Part shown: piece after piece, positions 1-9,360 of the stretch | Layout: each line of letters starts with the position of its first letter | How positions within the stretch are numbered: the stretch's first letter is position 1 | From: Pelagibacterium sp. 26DY04 | GTDB taxonomy: Bacteria; Pseudomonadota; Alphaproteobacteria; Rhizobiales; Devosiaceae | Assembly: GCF_031202305.1 (NCBI RefSeq) | Contig: NZ_CP101731.1 | Span: 682,001-746,000 of the forward strand | Length of the DNA stretch: 64,000 bases | Direction: 5' to 3' | The notes under the pieces: model-generated | Databases searched by the model: none | Seen by the model: only the letters and a program-made list of their open reading frames with translations | What the model was told of the DNA's origin: nothing | Translations under genes and position numbers: made by a program

Positions 1-2
1 AG

Positions 3-512
3 ATTTCCGAGCGGCTCAACTATCGCTTCGCCGCCGCCTATGCCTATGGCGCCATCCTCAGGCGCCGGCTGGAAAAGCTGCGCGAGGAAACGCTGGGGCA
101 GGGCTCTTCGCTCTCAAGCTTTATCGGCAACCGGGTGGAACCGGCGCTGGCCACCTGCGAGGCCATGGACAAGCGGTTGACGGTGCTGTCGCAAAAGCTC
201 GAACGTGCCGTCGAACTGCTCAACGTCCGCATCAGTCTCGACATGCAGATCCAGAACAAATCGGTGCTCGAAACCATCGCCGAAACAGCCCGCAGCCAGT
301 TCCGGCTGCAGCACACCGTCGAAGGCCTCTCGACCATCGCCATCACCTATTACCTGATCGGCATCCTGGGCTACGCCTTGGCCGGGCCGTTGGAGGCCAC
401 GGGCTGGAGCAAGACGCTGGTGATCTCGATCTTGTCCCCGCTGGCGCTGATTGCCGTATTCTTCGGCCTGCGAGCTATCCGCCGGGGGTTCGAGAAAAAT
501 TCAAAGCACTAG
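3..512 (+). CDS. DUF3422 family protein, C-terminal part
   Basis: The reading frame is open from the window edge, so the start lies upstream. The visible 169 residues are helical and charged, with a probable coiled-coil stretch, then two hydrophobic segments (around TIAITYYLIGILGYALAG and TLVISILSPLALIAVFFGL) and a basic tail. This layout, a long soluble domain followed by a C-terminal membrane hairpin, is that of DUF3422 proteins, whose function is unknown. It converges on the sugar kinase gene and the two stop codons overlap by a few bases. The family call rests on sequence resemblance recalled from memory. Confidence 0.75.
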   Translation: MSERLNYRFAAAYAYGAILRRRLEKLREETLGQGSSLSSFIGNRVEPALATCEAMDKRLTVLSQKLERAVELLNVRISLDMQIQNKSVLETIAETARSQFRLQHTVEGLSTIAITYYLIGILGYALAGPLEATGWSKTLVISILSPLALIAVFFGLRAIRRGFEKNSKH

Positions 513-1417
513 CCGAGCACTTCTTTGGGCACCAGAGCGCCATGGTGGCCGATGACCACCGAGGCGGTGGCGTGGCCCGCCTTCGCTGCCTCCTCGGGCG
601 AGGCGTCCGAGAGCCGGGCAGCGAGATAGGCGCCGTTGAAGCTGTCACCGGCGCCTGTGGCATCGACCACGCTCTCGACTCGGCGCGCGCCGACCGTCCA
701 CGAGCCATCGTGGGTGACGACCAGCGCCGGATCGGCGCCGTTCTTGACCACCACTTCCTCGCAGCCTGCCTTCAGATACCGCGCCGCCGTCGCCTGGGCA
801 TCGGCGTCGCCAAAATAGGGCACCTCGTCCGCATGGGTCGGCAGCACGATGCTCGCAACGTCCGCCGCAGCCGTGAGCGCTGCCGCGACGCTTGCCTTAT
901 CCGGCCAAAGGGCGGGCCGGATATTGGGATCGAACGCCACCCGCGCTCCGGCCCTGCGCCGCGCCCCGATCGCGTCGATCAGCCTCTGCCGCGCCGGAGC
1001 AGCCAGGATAGCCAGCGTGATGCCCGAAAAGTAGATGAGATCGGCTTCACCCAGCGCCGTCTCGAGCGCATGGGCATCGTCGGCCAAAAGCTTGGCCGCC
1101 GATGTGTCCCGCCAATAGGTGAAGTGCCGGTCGCCCTCGGCCTGATGGATCATATAGAGCCCGGCCCGCTTGCCCGCTATCGTCGCTATGGATCCCGTGT
1201 CGATCCCTGTACCGGCGATGAACTCGACCATCTTGCGCGAATAGATGTCGTCCCCCACGGCGGTGAAATAGCTCACCGACCAATCCGCATCCAAGAGGGC
1301 CTTGAGATAATAGGCGGTGTTGAGCGTATCGCCGGCAAAGCCGAGCCGGTAGCTCCCGCCCGTACCCCCGCTCATTTCAATCATCGCTTCCCCGATGGAA
1401 ACGGCCTTCTTGACCAT
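509..1417 (-). CDS. kdgK: PfkB-family sugar kinase, probable 2-keto-3-deoxygluconate kinase
   Basis: A 302-residue ribokinase/PfkB-fold kinase, predicted to phosphorylate 2-keto-3-deoxygluconate to KDPG in the Entner-Doudoroff/uronate pathway. The N-terminus has the substrate-side motif GEAMIEM and the C-terminal part has the PfkB signature VVDATGAGDSFNGAYLA, which contains the catalytic Asp and the anion hole. Length fits KdgK. The ATG has a strong ribosome binding site (AGGAGGAC). It is probably co-oriented with ppk2 across a 33-bp gap, but the functions are unrelated. Specificity within the PfkB family is inferred; other sugar or nucleoside kinases are possible. Confidence 0.8.
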   Translation of the reverse strand: MVKKAVSIGEAMIEMSGGTGGSYRLGFAGDTLNTAYYLKALLDADWSVSYFTAVGDDIYSRKMVEFIAGTGIDTGSIATIAGKRAGLYMIHQAEGDRHFTYWRDTSAAKLLADDAHALETALGEADLIYFSGITLAILAAPARQRLIDAIGARRRAGARVAFDPNIRPALWPDKASVAAALTAAADVASIVLPTHADEVPYFGDADAQATAARYLKAGCEEVVVKNGADPALVVTHDGSWTVGARRVESVVDATGAGDSFNGAYLAARLSDASPEEAAKAGHATASVVIGHHGALVPKEVLG

Positions 1418-1450
1418 GCTGTCCTCCTCGTACTACCGCTGCGCCATACC

Positions 1451-2290
1451 CTATCCGGCGCGCGCGAGAAAGGCCTCGGGCGACATGACGATCTTGTGGT
1501 CGATCTCGCCGATCGCGGAAAAATCCTTGTCCTTGTAAGCAATGGGCCAGAGCACGGATTGGATAGCCGCGATCCGCGCGCGCTTCTTGTCATTGGCCCG
1601 GATCACCGTCCAGGGCGTAGCCGGCGCGTCGGTGGCGACGAACATTTCATTGCGCGCCGCCGTGTATTCGTCCCACTTTTCCAGAGCTTGAAGATCAACC
1701 GGCGACAGCTTCCAGACCTTTACCGGGTCGTGCCGGCGTTTATGAAACCGCTTGATCTGCATTTCACGCCCGATTTCCAGCCAGAATTTGAAGAAATGCA
1801 GCCCCTCTTCGGTGATCATCCGCTCGAAGGCGGGCGCTTCGCGCAAGAATATCTCGGTCTCTTCGGGCGTGCAGAACCCCATGACGGGCTCGACAACCGC
1901 CCGGTTGTACCAGGAGCGGTCGAACAGAGCGATTTCCCCGCCGGCCGGCAGATTGCTCACATAGCGTTGGAAGTACCAAAGACGCGCCTCCCTGTCGGAC
2001 GGTTTGGGCAACGCTACGGTGCGTGCATTGCGAGGATTGAGGTTTTCGAGAAACCGTTTGATCGTGCCGCCCTTGCCGGCGGCGTCGCGCCCTTCGAACA
2101 GGGCCACCACCCGCTCGCCCGTTTCAATGAGATGGCTCTGCAGCTTTACCAGCTCAATCTGCAGGGCACGAAGATGGGTTTCATATCCGTCATCATCGAT
2201 TGCATCTCGATAAGGATATCCACCGCTTTCCAAGGCGCGGTCCTTGATCGTCTCGTCCAGTTCCGGGTTTTCAAGATCGAACTCAATCAT
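1451..2290 (-). CDS. ppk2: Polyphosphate kinase 2 family protein
   Basis: PPK2-type enzyme of 279 residues that transfers phosphate between polyphosphate and nucleotides in the cytoplasm. It has the Walker A motif GRDAAGKGG at about residues 67-75 and the lid/Walker B motif FDRSWYNRA at about 123-131, both diagnostic of PPK2. An upstream ATG at 2320 is in frame, but the ATG at 2290 has a GAGG ribosome binding site about 10 bases away and starts the usual acidic N-terminus, so I prefer it. The gene is divergent from phoR and the pst operon, which suggests a link between polyphosphate and phosphate supply. Whether it favours GDP, ADP or AMP cannot be told from the sequence. Confidence 0.9.
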   Translation of the reverse strand: MIEFDLENPELDETIKDRALESGGYPYRDAIDDDGYETHLRALQIELVKLQSHLIETGERVVALFEGRDAAGKGGTIKRFLENLNPRNARTVALPKPSDREARLWYFQRYVSNLPAGGEIALFDRSWYNRAVVEPVMGFCTPEETEIFLREAPAFERMITEEGLHFFKFWLEIGREMQIKRFHKRRHDPVKVWKLSPVDLQALEKWDEYTAARNEMFVATDAPATPWTVIRANDKKRARIAAIQSVLWPIAYKDKDFSAIGEIDHKIVMSPEAFLARAG

Positions 2291-2394
2291 TGGGAAATCC
2301 TCACAAATTTTAACCTGCATGTCGAAATTGTCATGACGAGGCGGCAGCTTGGCGCATCACGCCATTGTCATGCACGCGCGTTATGGCCATTGTC

Positions 2395-3684
2395 ATGATT
2401 GATGATTCCTTTTCAATGAGTGCTGGAAAAAGCGTGAAGACGCGTCCCGAAACGGGTCGGCGGATTGTATTGGCACCGCCCTTGCTCGTCGGCGGCGGAG
2501 CCCTCCTGATCATCTTGGCGCTGGCTGTTTTTGGACGCCTGCCTCTCATTGAAACCGGTATCGCCACCATCGCTATCGCTGCCGTCACGGCAATTGCGGC
2601 GCGTAGCACGCCTGGAGAAGTTGAGGACGAGGAAAGTCACGAACTCTCCCTCGAACTCGATGCCGCGGTTGAGCGGTTTGCCGATATTCTCACCGAACCG
2701 TGCTTGATCATCAATGAGCGCGCGGTGCTGACTTACCGTAACGCTGCTGCGGTCCGGCAATTTCCTCGTGCACGCCTCGGCGATCCGCTGGCCTTCACAT
2801 TGCGCGATCCGGATCTGGTCGCCGCCATCGATGCCGCTGTTGAAACAGGCAGCGCCCAGTCGACCGAACTCCATATCTCGGTGCCCAACGATACGTGGTA
2901 TCGTGCTTCAGTGGTTCCCTATCGCCCGAGCGAGGGTGAGCGGTTCTTCATCGTGATCACGCTCTATGATTTCACCGAGCAGAAGCGCACCGATCGCATG
3001 CGCACCGACTTCATCGCCAATGCCAGCCATGAACTGCGCACGCCTTTGACTTCGCTGATGGGTTTCATCGATACCCTGCAGGGACCCGCCGCCAAGGACG
3101 AGGCGGCCCGTGGGCGCTTTCTGGGCATAATGCGGTCGCAGTCCGAACGCATGTCGGGGTTGATAGATGATCTACTCTCGCTCTCGCGCATCGAATTGCG
3201 TCAGCACGTCAAGCCCACCACCGAGGTCAACCTCAATCTCTTGCTGCGCGAGGTATCGGAAAGTCTTGAGCCACAGCTCGAGGCCGAGAACCTCGAGCTC
3301 GAGCTCAAACTTCCCGAGCAGACCGTGTCCGTCATCGGCGATCGTCAGGAACTGTTCGAGGTCGTGGAAAACCTTGCGGAAAATGCCATCAAATATGGGG
3401 GGGGCGGGGGAAAGGTGGAGATCGCCCTGGTTGCCGGCGGCAGCCGAAGCGGAACGCACCATGCCATCACCGTCACCGATTTCGGCGCCGGTATCGCTGA
3501 GGAACACGTTCCGCGGCTGACCGAGCGCTTCTATCGCGTCGACGCGGAATCGAGCCGCAAGAAAAAGGGCACCGGGCTGGGCTTGGCCATCGTCAAGCAC
3601 ATCGTCGCCCGCCACCATGGCCATCTCTCCATTCGTTCCAAGCTGGGCGAGGGCACCCGTGTGGAGATCCTTCTGCCACGTTGA
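2395..3684 (+). CDS. phoR: Phosphate regulon sensor histidine kinase PhoR
   Basis: Membrane sensor kinase that would phosphorylate PhoB when phosphate is low. Order of parts: one or two N-terminal membrane segments, a PAS-like linker ending near YDFTEQKR, the HisKA box DFIANASHELRTPLTS with the phospho-accepting His, and a HATPase domain with N box (ENLAENAIKYG), G1 (DFGAGIAEEH) and G2 (KGTGLGLAIVKH). The start is unresolved: in-frame starts lie at 2365 (TTG), 2383, 2395 and 2416 and none has a clear ribosome binding site. A run of eight G at 3397-3404 sits just after the N box. It opens the phosphate gene block. Confidence 0.92.
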   Translation: MIDDSFSMSAGKSVKTRPETGRRIVLAPPLLVGGGALLIILALAVFGRLPLIETGIATIAIAAVTAIAARSTPGEVEDEESHELSLELDAAVERFADILTEPCLIINERAVLTYRNAAAVRQFPRARLGDPLAFTLRDPDLVAAIDAAVETGSAQSTELHISVPNDTWYRASVVPYRPSEGERFFIVITLYDFTEQKRTDRMRTDFIANASHELRTPLTSLMGFIDTLQGPAAKDEAARGRFLGIMRSQSERMSGLIDDLLSLSRIELRQHVKPTTEVNLNLLLREVSESLEPQLEAENLELELKLPEQTVSVIGDRQELFEVVENLAENAIKYGGGGGKVEIALVAGGSRSGTHHAITVTDFGAGIAEEHVPRLTERFYRVDAESSRKKKGTGLGLAIVKHIVARHHGHLSIRSKLGEGTRVEILLPR

Positions 3685-3765
3685 AAACCGCTGTCACACA
3701 ACGATGGCTGAATCGGCCATTCACAGGCCGAAAATTGAATTCGATCTGATTTGCAATGACTTGCG

Positions 3766-3799
3766 CTGTCACGGAACTGTCATTAAACCGACATATAAC
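3766..3799 (+). promoter_or_regulatory. Pho box (three half-sites) and -10 element before pstS
   Basis: Three 7-bp direct repeats spaced by exactly 4 bp: CTGTCAC (3766-3772), CTGTCAT (3777-3783) and CCGACAT (3788-3794). The 11-bp period is the known PhoB binding pattern. A TATAAC at 3794-3799 could be the -10 element, with PhoB replacing the -35. The site lies about 125 bp before the pstS start and 80 bp after phoR, so pstS has its own phosphate-controlled promoter. Confidence 0.85.
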
Positions 3800-3923
3800 C
3801 TTTAGCGGCGAAGCCTAGGTTGCCCCCGTTTTCGAGATGGAGCCGCAGAAAAGTCCGGCCTTCATCCGACCCAGGGGGCTCATTGCCCGGACGCTTCTGA
3901 CACGAACCAAAGAGATCAGAGAC

Positions 3924-4955
3924 ATGAAAACCGCACTTTATGCCAGCGCCGCGCTCGCCGTGGTCGCCGCCTTCGGCGTTACCGCCGCTCAGGCTCAGAC
4001 CCGCGACACCATCCAGATCGCCGGCTCTTCGACGGTTCTGCCGTTTGCCTCGATCGTCGCCGAAGAATTCGGCAACGCATTCCCTGATTACAACACGCCC
4101 AATGTTGCGGGTGGCGGTTCGGGCGGCGGCAAGCGCCAGCTCTGCGAAGGCGTGGGTGAAAACACCCTCGATATCGCCAACTCCTCGAGCAAGATGAGCG
4201 CCAGCGAGCTGGAAAGCTGCCACGCCAACGGCGTCGAAGACGTGCGTGAAGTCGTGTTCGGCTATGACGGCATCGTGTTCGCCACCGGCATCGATCAGGG
4301 CGATTTCGCTCTCGAGCCCGTGCACCTCTACCAGGCTATTGCCGCCCAGGTTCCGGTCGACGGCGAAATGGTCGACAACCCCTACACCAACTGGTCCGAA
4401 ATCGACGAGTCGCTGCCCGACCAGGGCATCTTCATCGCCATTCCGGGCACCAACCACGGCACTCGCGAAGTTTTCGATGAGCGCGTTCTGGAAGCTGGCT
4501 GCGAAGCCGCCGGTCTGCCGGAAATGGACGAAGAGGCCATGGAAGCTGCTTGCCTGACCCCGCGTCAGGACGTGGTGGTCGAGATCGCTGGTGACTACAC
4601 CGAGACCCTGGCTCGTCTGCAGTCCAACCCCGAAGCCATCGGCGTGTTCGGCCTCTCCTTCTACGACCAGAACCGTGACACCCTCAAGGTTGCCACCGTC
4701 TCTGGCGTCGAGCCTTCGCTCGAAACCATTGCTTCGGGCGAATACCCGATCTCCCGCCCCCTGCAGTTCTACGTCAAGGGCGCGCACGTCGGCGTGATCC
4801 CGGGCATTGAAGATTACGTTGCCTTCTTCCTGTCCGATCAGATGGCCGGTGGCGGCGGCACTCTTGAAGCCGCTGGTCTGGTTCCCGCTTCCAGCGAGTT
4901 CCTCGCTGCCCAGCTCGACGCCTTCAACAACGCCGAGCAGTACCAGCCCGAATAA
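3924..4955 (+). CDS. pstS: Phosphate ABC transporter, periplasmic binding protein PstS
   Basis: 343-residue exported phosphate-binding protein of the high-affinity PstSCAB importer. A signal peptide (MKTALYASAALAVVAAFGV, cut after AQA) is followed by the phosphate-loop motif IAGSSTVLPF, then GGGSGGGKRQLCEG and ANSSSKM. An in-frame upstream start at 3837 would put 29 extra residues before the signal peptide, so I chose the ATG at 3924, which has GAGATCAGA before it. A Pho box lies upstream. Its four cysteines, including one in GGKRQLCEG and one in LESCHANG, are as in the alphaproteobacterial form. Confidence 0.95.
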   Translation: MKTALYASAALAVVAAFGVTAAQAQTRDTIQIAGSSTVLPFASIVAEEFGNAFPDYNTPNVAGGGSGGGKRQLCEGVGENTLDIANSSSKMSASELESCHANGVEDVREVVFGYDGIVFATGIDQGDFALEPVHLYQAIAAQVPVDGEMVDNPYTNWSEIDESLPDQGIFIAIPGTNHGTREVFDERVLEAGCEAAGLPEMDEEAMEAACLTPRQDVVVEIAGDYTETLARLQSNPEAIGVFGLSFYDQNRDTLKVATVSGVEPSLETIASGEYPISRPLQFYVKGAHVGVIPGIEDYVAFFLSDQMAGGGGTLEAAGLVPASSEFLAAQLDAFNNAEQYQPE

Positions 4956-5029
4956 TCGGCTGGAGCAATATGCGGAGAACCCCGGCTTGGTCTGGGGTTC
5001 TTCACCAAACAGGGAAGGACTGATCCGCT

Positions 5030-6406
5030 GTGAACGCCTTGGTTATCGCTGCACTCCTGTTGGTCCTTCTGACACTCTCCTACCAGGTTGGGTGGTCGCG
5101 CAGCCGCCGGCTCGCCACCGACAAAGGGGCCCGGCTTCATTCCCGCCCTATTTATCACGGCGTGCTCGTTGCCCTTTTTGCGCTGCTCCCGGCCATCCTC
5201 GTGCTCGGCCTATGGGCGCTGTTCAGCCAATCCGTCTCGAACAACTATATTCTTGCGCAACTGCCGCCCGAAACGGCGCAATTGCCCCAGGTCCAGCTGC
5301 AGGCTACGCTTGACCGCGTCCGTGCTCTGGCCAATGGATTTGGTGTTCTCGGGGAGCCTGCCCCCGAGGAGGCGGCGGCCGCGAGTGCTTACGAGACCTT
5401 CCAGCTTATTGGGTTTCTAACGGTCATCGCCGCGGCATCCGCCTTGGGCGCCGCCGGTCTGTTCTGGGCGCAACGCCGTATCGGTCCGGCCTTGCGCGCA
5501 CGCAATCAAGTCGAATTCGCCGTTCGCATTGGTCTGGTTGCCTGCTCTACCGTGGCCATCCTCACCACCATCGGTATTGTGCTTTCGCTCCTGGCCGACG
5601 CGATCCGCTTCTTCTCGTTCATCAACCCGATCGACTTCTTCTTCGGCACTGTCTGGAATCCCCGGTTCCAGTCCACCGGCACCGGTTCGGCAGGCGAGTA
5701 CGGCCTCCTGCCGCTGCTCACCGGCACTCTCATGATCAGCATCATCGCCATGCTGGTTGCCGTGCCGATCGGTCTTATGTCGGCGATCTATCTCTCTCAG
5801 TATGCCCACCAGCGCGTCCGCGACGTGGTCAAGCCCATCATTGAAGTGCTGGCCGGCATCCCGACTATCGTCTACGGGTTTTTCGCGCTTGTAACTGTCG
5901 GCCCGTTCCTTTCGGGCTTGGGTGCCGCGATCGGCATCGACATCCGCGCAACCAGCGCGCTCACGGCAGGGGTCGTGATGGGGATCATGATCATCCCCTT
6001 TATCTCATCGCTGAGTGACGACATAATCTCGCAGGTGCCGAACGCCATGCGGGATGGCTCGCTGGGCTTGGGAGCCACCCAATCCGAAACCATTCGCAAG
6101 GTCCTGTTGCCCGCCGCGTTGCCGGGCGTGGTCGGTGCCATCCTGCTCGCGGTCAGCCGAGCCATTGGTGAAACGATGATCGTGGTTCTGGCCGCCGGCA
6201 ACAGTCCCGTCCTCCGCTTCAACCCGGCCGAGCCGACCTCAACGGTTACGGTCAGCATCGTTAATCAGTTGACCGGCGACGCCGATTTCACCAGCCCACA
6301 ATCGCTGGTCGCCTTCGCTTTGGGCCTGACGCTGTTCGTCATGACCCTGCTGCTTAACGTCCTGGCACTCTACATCGTCCGTAAATTCAGGGAGCAATAC
6401 GAATAG
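5030..6406 (+). CDS. pstC: Phosphate ABC transporter permease PstC
   Basis: Inner-membrane permease of 458 residues, much longer than the roughly 320-residue E. coli protein. The extra length is an N-terminal block with two or three membrane segments and a loop rich in Gln, Ala and Glu, as in other alphaproteobacterial PstC. The C-terminal half holds the binding-protein-dependent permease domain, with the EAA-type loop around MRDGSLGLGATQSETIRKV. The start is GTG, preceded by AGGGAAGGAC. The gene lies 74 bp after pstS and 2 bp before pstA, so it is co-transcribed with pstA. Confidence 0.93.
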   Translation: MNALVIAALLLVLLTLSYQVGWSRSRRLATDKGARLHSRPIYHGVLVALFALLPAILVLGLWALFSQSVSNNYILAQLPPETAQLPQVQLQATLDRVRALANGFGVLGEPAPEEAAAASAYETFQLIGFLTVIAAASALGAAGLFWAQRRIGPALRARNQVEFAVRIGLVACSTVAILTTIGIVLSLLADAIRFFSFINPIDFFFGTVWNPRFQSTGTGSAGEYGLLPLLTGTLMISIIAMLVAVPIGLMSAIYLSQYAHQRVRDVVKPIIEVLAGIPTIVYGFFALVTVGPFLSGLGAAIGIDIRATSALTAGVVMGIMIIPFISSLSDDIISQVPNAMRDGSLGLGATQSETIRKVLLPAALPGVVGAILLAVSRAIGETMIVVLAAGNSPVLRFNPAEPTSTVTVSIVNQLTGDADFTSPQSLVAFALGLTLFVMTLLLNVLALYIVRKFREQYE

Positions 6407-6408
6407 CC

Positions 6409-7770
6409 ATGACCGACGCATTGCTCTCCAATACGGAAACCAATAACCGCAACCGCGAGCGCGTCAGGGCCGGCCTCGCCCGGCGCCATCGCAGCGAAAA
6501 CCTGTTTCGGTGGGCAGGTGTTCTCGCCATCGTCGCCGCGTTGGGTTTCGTGGTAATTCTGTTCGGAATGATCCTCTCCAAAGGCCTGCCGTCTTTTTGG
6601 CAGTCCACGCTCCATGCCGAAGTCTACTTCGATCCCGAGCTGATCGAGGGTGGTCCCATGCCGGAACGAGCGGACAGCAACTCGGCGGCCGAGTATCAGC
6701 AGGCGGTGAACCAATGGCAGCGTGACGTCACGCTTTCCAACTGGAATGCCCTTGTCGAGACGGCTATCCGTGCCCAAGCGCCTGATGTTGAGATCGAAGC
6801 CAGGGACGTGCTCGCATTGGTGACGTCCGCCGCCCGCTTTCAGTTGCGCGATCTCTATTTTGCCAATCCTGACCTGCTGGGGCAGACGGTGCCTGTGGCG
6901 CTCCTGGCCTCCGCCAATACTGATAACTGGCTCAAGGGGACCATCGATCGCTCGCAGCCCGATGCGCGCCAGCAACTCTCCGCCGACACCCGTGCGCTGG
7001 CCGACCGGCTTCTGGACGAGGATATTATCCGCTTCGATTTCGCCTGGCACATCTTCACCAATGTCGACAGCCGCTCTGCTCCTGCATCGGCCGGTTTGGC
7101 CGGCGCGTTCATGGGGTCGTTGTACATGATGGCGGTGGTGATCGTGCTGGCCGTTCCGATCGGCGTCGCCAGTGCCGTCTATCTCGAAGAGTTCGCGCCC
7201 AAGAACCGGCTGACGGATTTGATCGAGGTCAACATCAACAATCTGGCTGCCGTGCCCTCCATTGTTTTCGGCCTGCTGGGCGCCGCCATTTTCATCAACT
7301 ACATGGGCCTGCCACGCTCGGCACCGCTTGTCGGCGGTCTCGTGCTCACGCTGATGACCCTGCCCACCATCATCATCGCCACCCGCTCTGCGCTCCGCGC
7401 GGTGCCGCCCTCGCTGCGCCAGGCCGCCCTCGGACTGGGCGCGTCGCGCAACCAGACCGTATTCCATCATGTCCTGCCGTTGACCTTCCCCGGAATCCTG
7501 ACCGCGACAATCATCGGCGTTGCGCAGGCGCTCGGCGAGACGGCGCCCCTTCTTCTGATCGGGATGAGCGCCTTTATCGCCAACATTCCGGCCAATCCAT
7601 TGGACTCGGCTACAGCACTGCCAGTGCAGATCTATTTGTGGCAGGGCAACGAGAACCGGAATTTCTTCGAAGCCCGCACATCGGCGGCCATCATCGTCCT
7701 GCTGGGCCTGATGATCCTTCTTAATGCCATCGCCATATTCCTGCGCACGCGATTGGAGCGTAAAAAATGA
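6409..7770 (+). CDS. pstA: Phosphate ABC transporter permease PstA
   Basis: Second permease subunit, 453 residues. It has an N-terminal domain (one membrane segment followed by about 180 periplasmic residues) of the type called DUF3333, and a C-terminal permease domain with the EAA-like loop around [20 protein letters not shown]. It pairs with PstC to form the phosphate channel. The stop overlaps the pstB start by 4 bp (ATGA), which indicates translational coupling. The periplasmic extension is usual in alphaproteobacteria and its role is unknown. Confidence 0.93.
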   Translation: MTDALLSNTETNNRNRERVRAGLARRHRSENLFRWAGVLAIVAALGFVVILFGMILSKGLPSFWQSTLHAEVYFDPELIEGGPMPERADSNSAAEYQQAVNQWQRDVTLSNWNALVETAIRAQAPDVEIEARDVLALVTSAARFQLRDLYFANPDLLGQTVPVALLASANTDNWLKGTIDRSQPDARQQLSADTRALADRLLDEDIIRFDFAWHIFTNVDSRSAPASAGLAGAFMGSLYMMAVVIVLAVPIGVASAVYLEEFAPKNRLTDLIEVNINNLAAVPSIVFGLLGAAIFINYMGLPRSAPLVGGLVLTLMTLPTIIIATRSALRAVPPSLRQAALGLGASRNQTVFHHVLPLTFPGILTATIIGVAQALGETAPLLLIGMSAFIANIPANPLDSATALPVQIYLWQGNENRNFFEARTSAAIIVLLGLMILLNAIAIFLRTRLERKK

Positions 7771-8636
7771 CGAGCGATACCCTGAGCGCAAGGAGCGCAA
7801 CCGATATGTCGGAGAGCCAACCCGAAGCATCCGCGACGCCGGTTCATCAGACTGTACGGATTCCTGATCCCAACGCTGGCCCTTCTCGCCTCAAGGCCAA
7901 GGACGTCTCGGTGTTCTACGGCGAAAAGCAGGCGCTGTTCGACGTCTCGATCGACATCCCTGAAAAGTCGGTTTCCGCCTTTATCGGCCCGTCGGGCTGC
8001 GGCAAGTCCACCTTCCTGCGGTGCATCAACCGCATGAACGACACCATCGAGGGCGCCCGAGTCACCGGCGAGATTTCGCTCGACGGCGACAATCTCTATG
8101 ACGCCAGCCTCGACGTGGTCGAGCTGCGCGCCCGGATCGGCATGGTGTTCCAGAAGCCCAACCCGTTCCCCAAGTCGATTTTCGAGAACGTCGCCTATGG
8201 CCCCAAGATCCACGGCCTGGCTCGCAATAAGGCCGATCTTGAGGAAATCGTAGTGACCTCGCTGCAGAAGGCGGGTCTGTTCGAGGAGGTCAAGGACCGG
8301 CTCCATCAGCCCGGCACCGGGCTTTCGGGCGGCCAGCAGCAGCGCTTGTGCATCGCGCGGGCCATTGCGGTGGGTCCGGAAGTTATCCTTATGGACGAGC
8401 CCTGTTCGGCGCTCGATCCGATCGCCACGGCGATCATCGAGGAACTGATCGACGAACTGCGTACCAATTACACGATCGTCATCGTCACCCACTCCATGCA
8501 GCAGGCCGCCCGCGTATCGCAAAAGACGGCGTTCTTCCATCTTGGCAAGCTGATCGAAGAAGGTCCGACTGAAGAGATTTTCACCAATCCGCGGGAAAAG
8601 CGCACGCAGGATTATATCACCGGCCGGATCGGGTAA
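7767..8636 (+). CDS. pstB: Phosphate ABC transporter ATP-binding protein PstB
   Basis: ATPase that powers PstCA. It has Walker [11 protein letters not shown]-loop [12 protein letters not shown], signature [14 protein letters not shown], Walker [14 protein letters not shown] and H-loop [15 protein letters not shown] is typical of PstB. The protein is 289 residues because of a polar N-terminal extension of about 35 residues. Two starts are credible: ATG 7767 (GGAG 8 bases upstream, overlapping pstA) and ATG 7806 (AAGGAG upstream). I list the first. Confidence 0.95.
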   Translation: MTSDTLSARSATDMSESQPEASATPVHQTVRIPDPNAGPSRLKAKDVSVFYGEKQALFDVSIDIPEKSVSAFIGPSGCGKSTFLRCINRMNDTIEGARVTGEISLDGDNLYDASLDVVELRARIGMVFQKPNPFPKSIFENVAYGPKIHGLARNKADLEEIVVTSLQKAGLFEEVKDRLHQPGTGLSGGQQQRLCIARAIAVGPEVILMDEPCSALDPIATAIIEELIDELRTNYTIVIVTHSMQQAARVSQKTAFFHLGKLIEEGPTEEIFTNPREKRTQDYITGRIG

Positions 8637-8649
8637 GGAGGAGGACCAG

Positions 8650-9357
8650 ATGCCCCCGTCAACAGAACATATCGTTACGTCCTACGAGGACGAACTGACC
8701 GAACTGGCCCGCTCGATCTCCGAAATGGGCGGCCTGGTCGAAAAGGCCATCGTCAACGCCACCGAGGCGCTGATCCGCGCCGATAGCGAACTGGCTCTCG
8801 CCACTGTAGCCGCCGACAAGAAGATCGACGCCATGCAGACCCAGATCGACGATATGGCCGTTTCGATCATCGCCCGCCGCCAGCCCATGGCGCAGGATCT
8901 GCGTCTGGTGATCGCGTCCATCCACGTCGCCAACGATCTCGAACGCATCGGCGACATGGCCAAATCCACGGCCCGCCGTTCGACCCAGATCGAAGGGTTG
9001 GCCATGTCGGTGCAGTTCAAGAACGGTCTGCGCCACATGGGCGAGCTTGCCCTGCGCCAGGTCAAACTCTCGCTGGATGCCTTCGCGGCGCGCGACAAGG
9101 ATATGGCCGTCGATGTCGTCGAACGCGACACTGAAGTCGATGCACTCTATGTCTCCCTGTTCCGCGAGCTTTTGACCTATATGATGGAGGATCCGCGCAA
9201 CATCACCATGTGCACGCATCTTCTGTTCTGCGGCAAGAACCTCGAACGGGTCGGCGACCACTCCACCAACATCGCCGAGCAAGCCTACTTCCTCGCCACC
9301 GGCAAGTCGCTGACTGCCGATGTCGAGGATGTAAAGCGCGAGCAGATCAAGGGCTGA
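8650..9357 (+). CDS. phoU: Phosphate transport system regulator PhoU
   Basis: 235-residue all-helical protein with two PhoU repeats. It links the PstB transporter state to PhoR and keeps the regulon off when phosphate is plentiful. Metal-binding style motifs are visible in both repeats (HVANDLERIGDMAKS and GKNLERVGDHSTNIAE). A strong ribosome binding site (AGGAGGAGG) precedes the ATG. It sits 13 bp after pstB and 3 bp before phoB. Confidence 0.95.
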   Translation: MPPSTEHIVTSYEDELTELARSISEMGGLVEKAIVNATEALIRADSELALATVAADKKIDAMQTQIDDMAVSIIARRQPMAQDLRLVIASIHVANDLERIGDMAKSTARRSTQIEGLAMSVQFKNGLRHMGELALRQVKLSLDAFAARDKDMAVDVVERDTEVDALYVSLFRELLTYMMEDPRNITMCTHLLFCGKNLERVGDHSTNIAEQAYFLATGKSLTADVEDVKREQIKG

Positions 9358-9360
9358 CGT

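Noticed and set aside
542..2398. 618-codon plus-strand open frame
   Set aside because: It lies antisense to kdgK and ppk2, has Arg/Gly-rich shadow composition and no ribosome binding site; both real genes have strong motifs.
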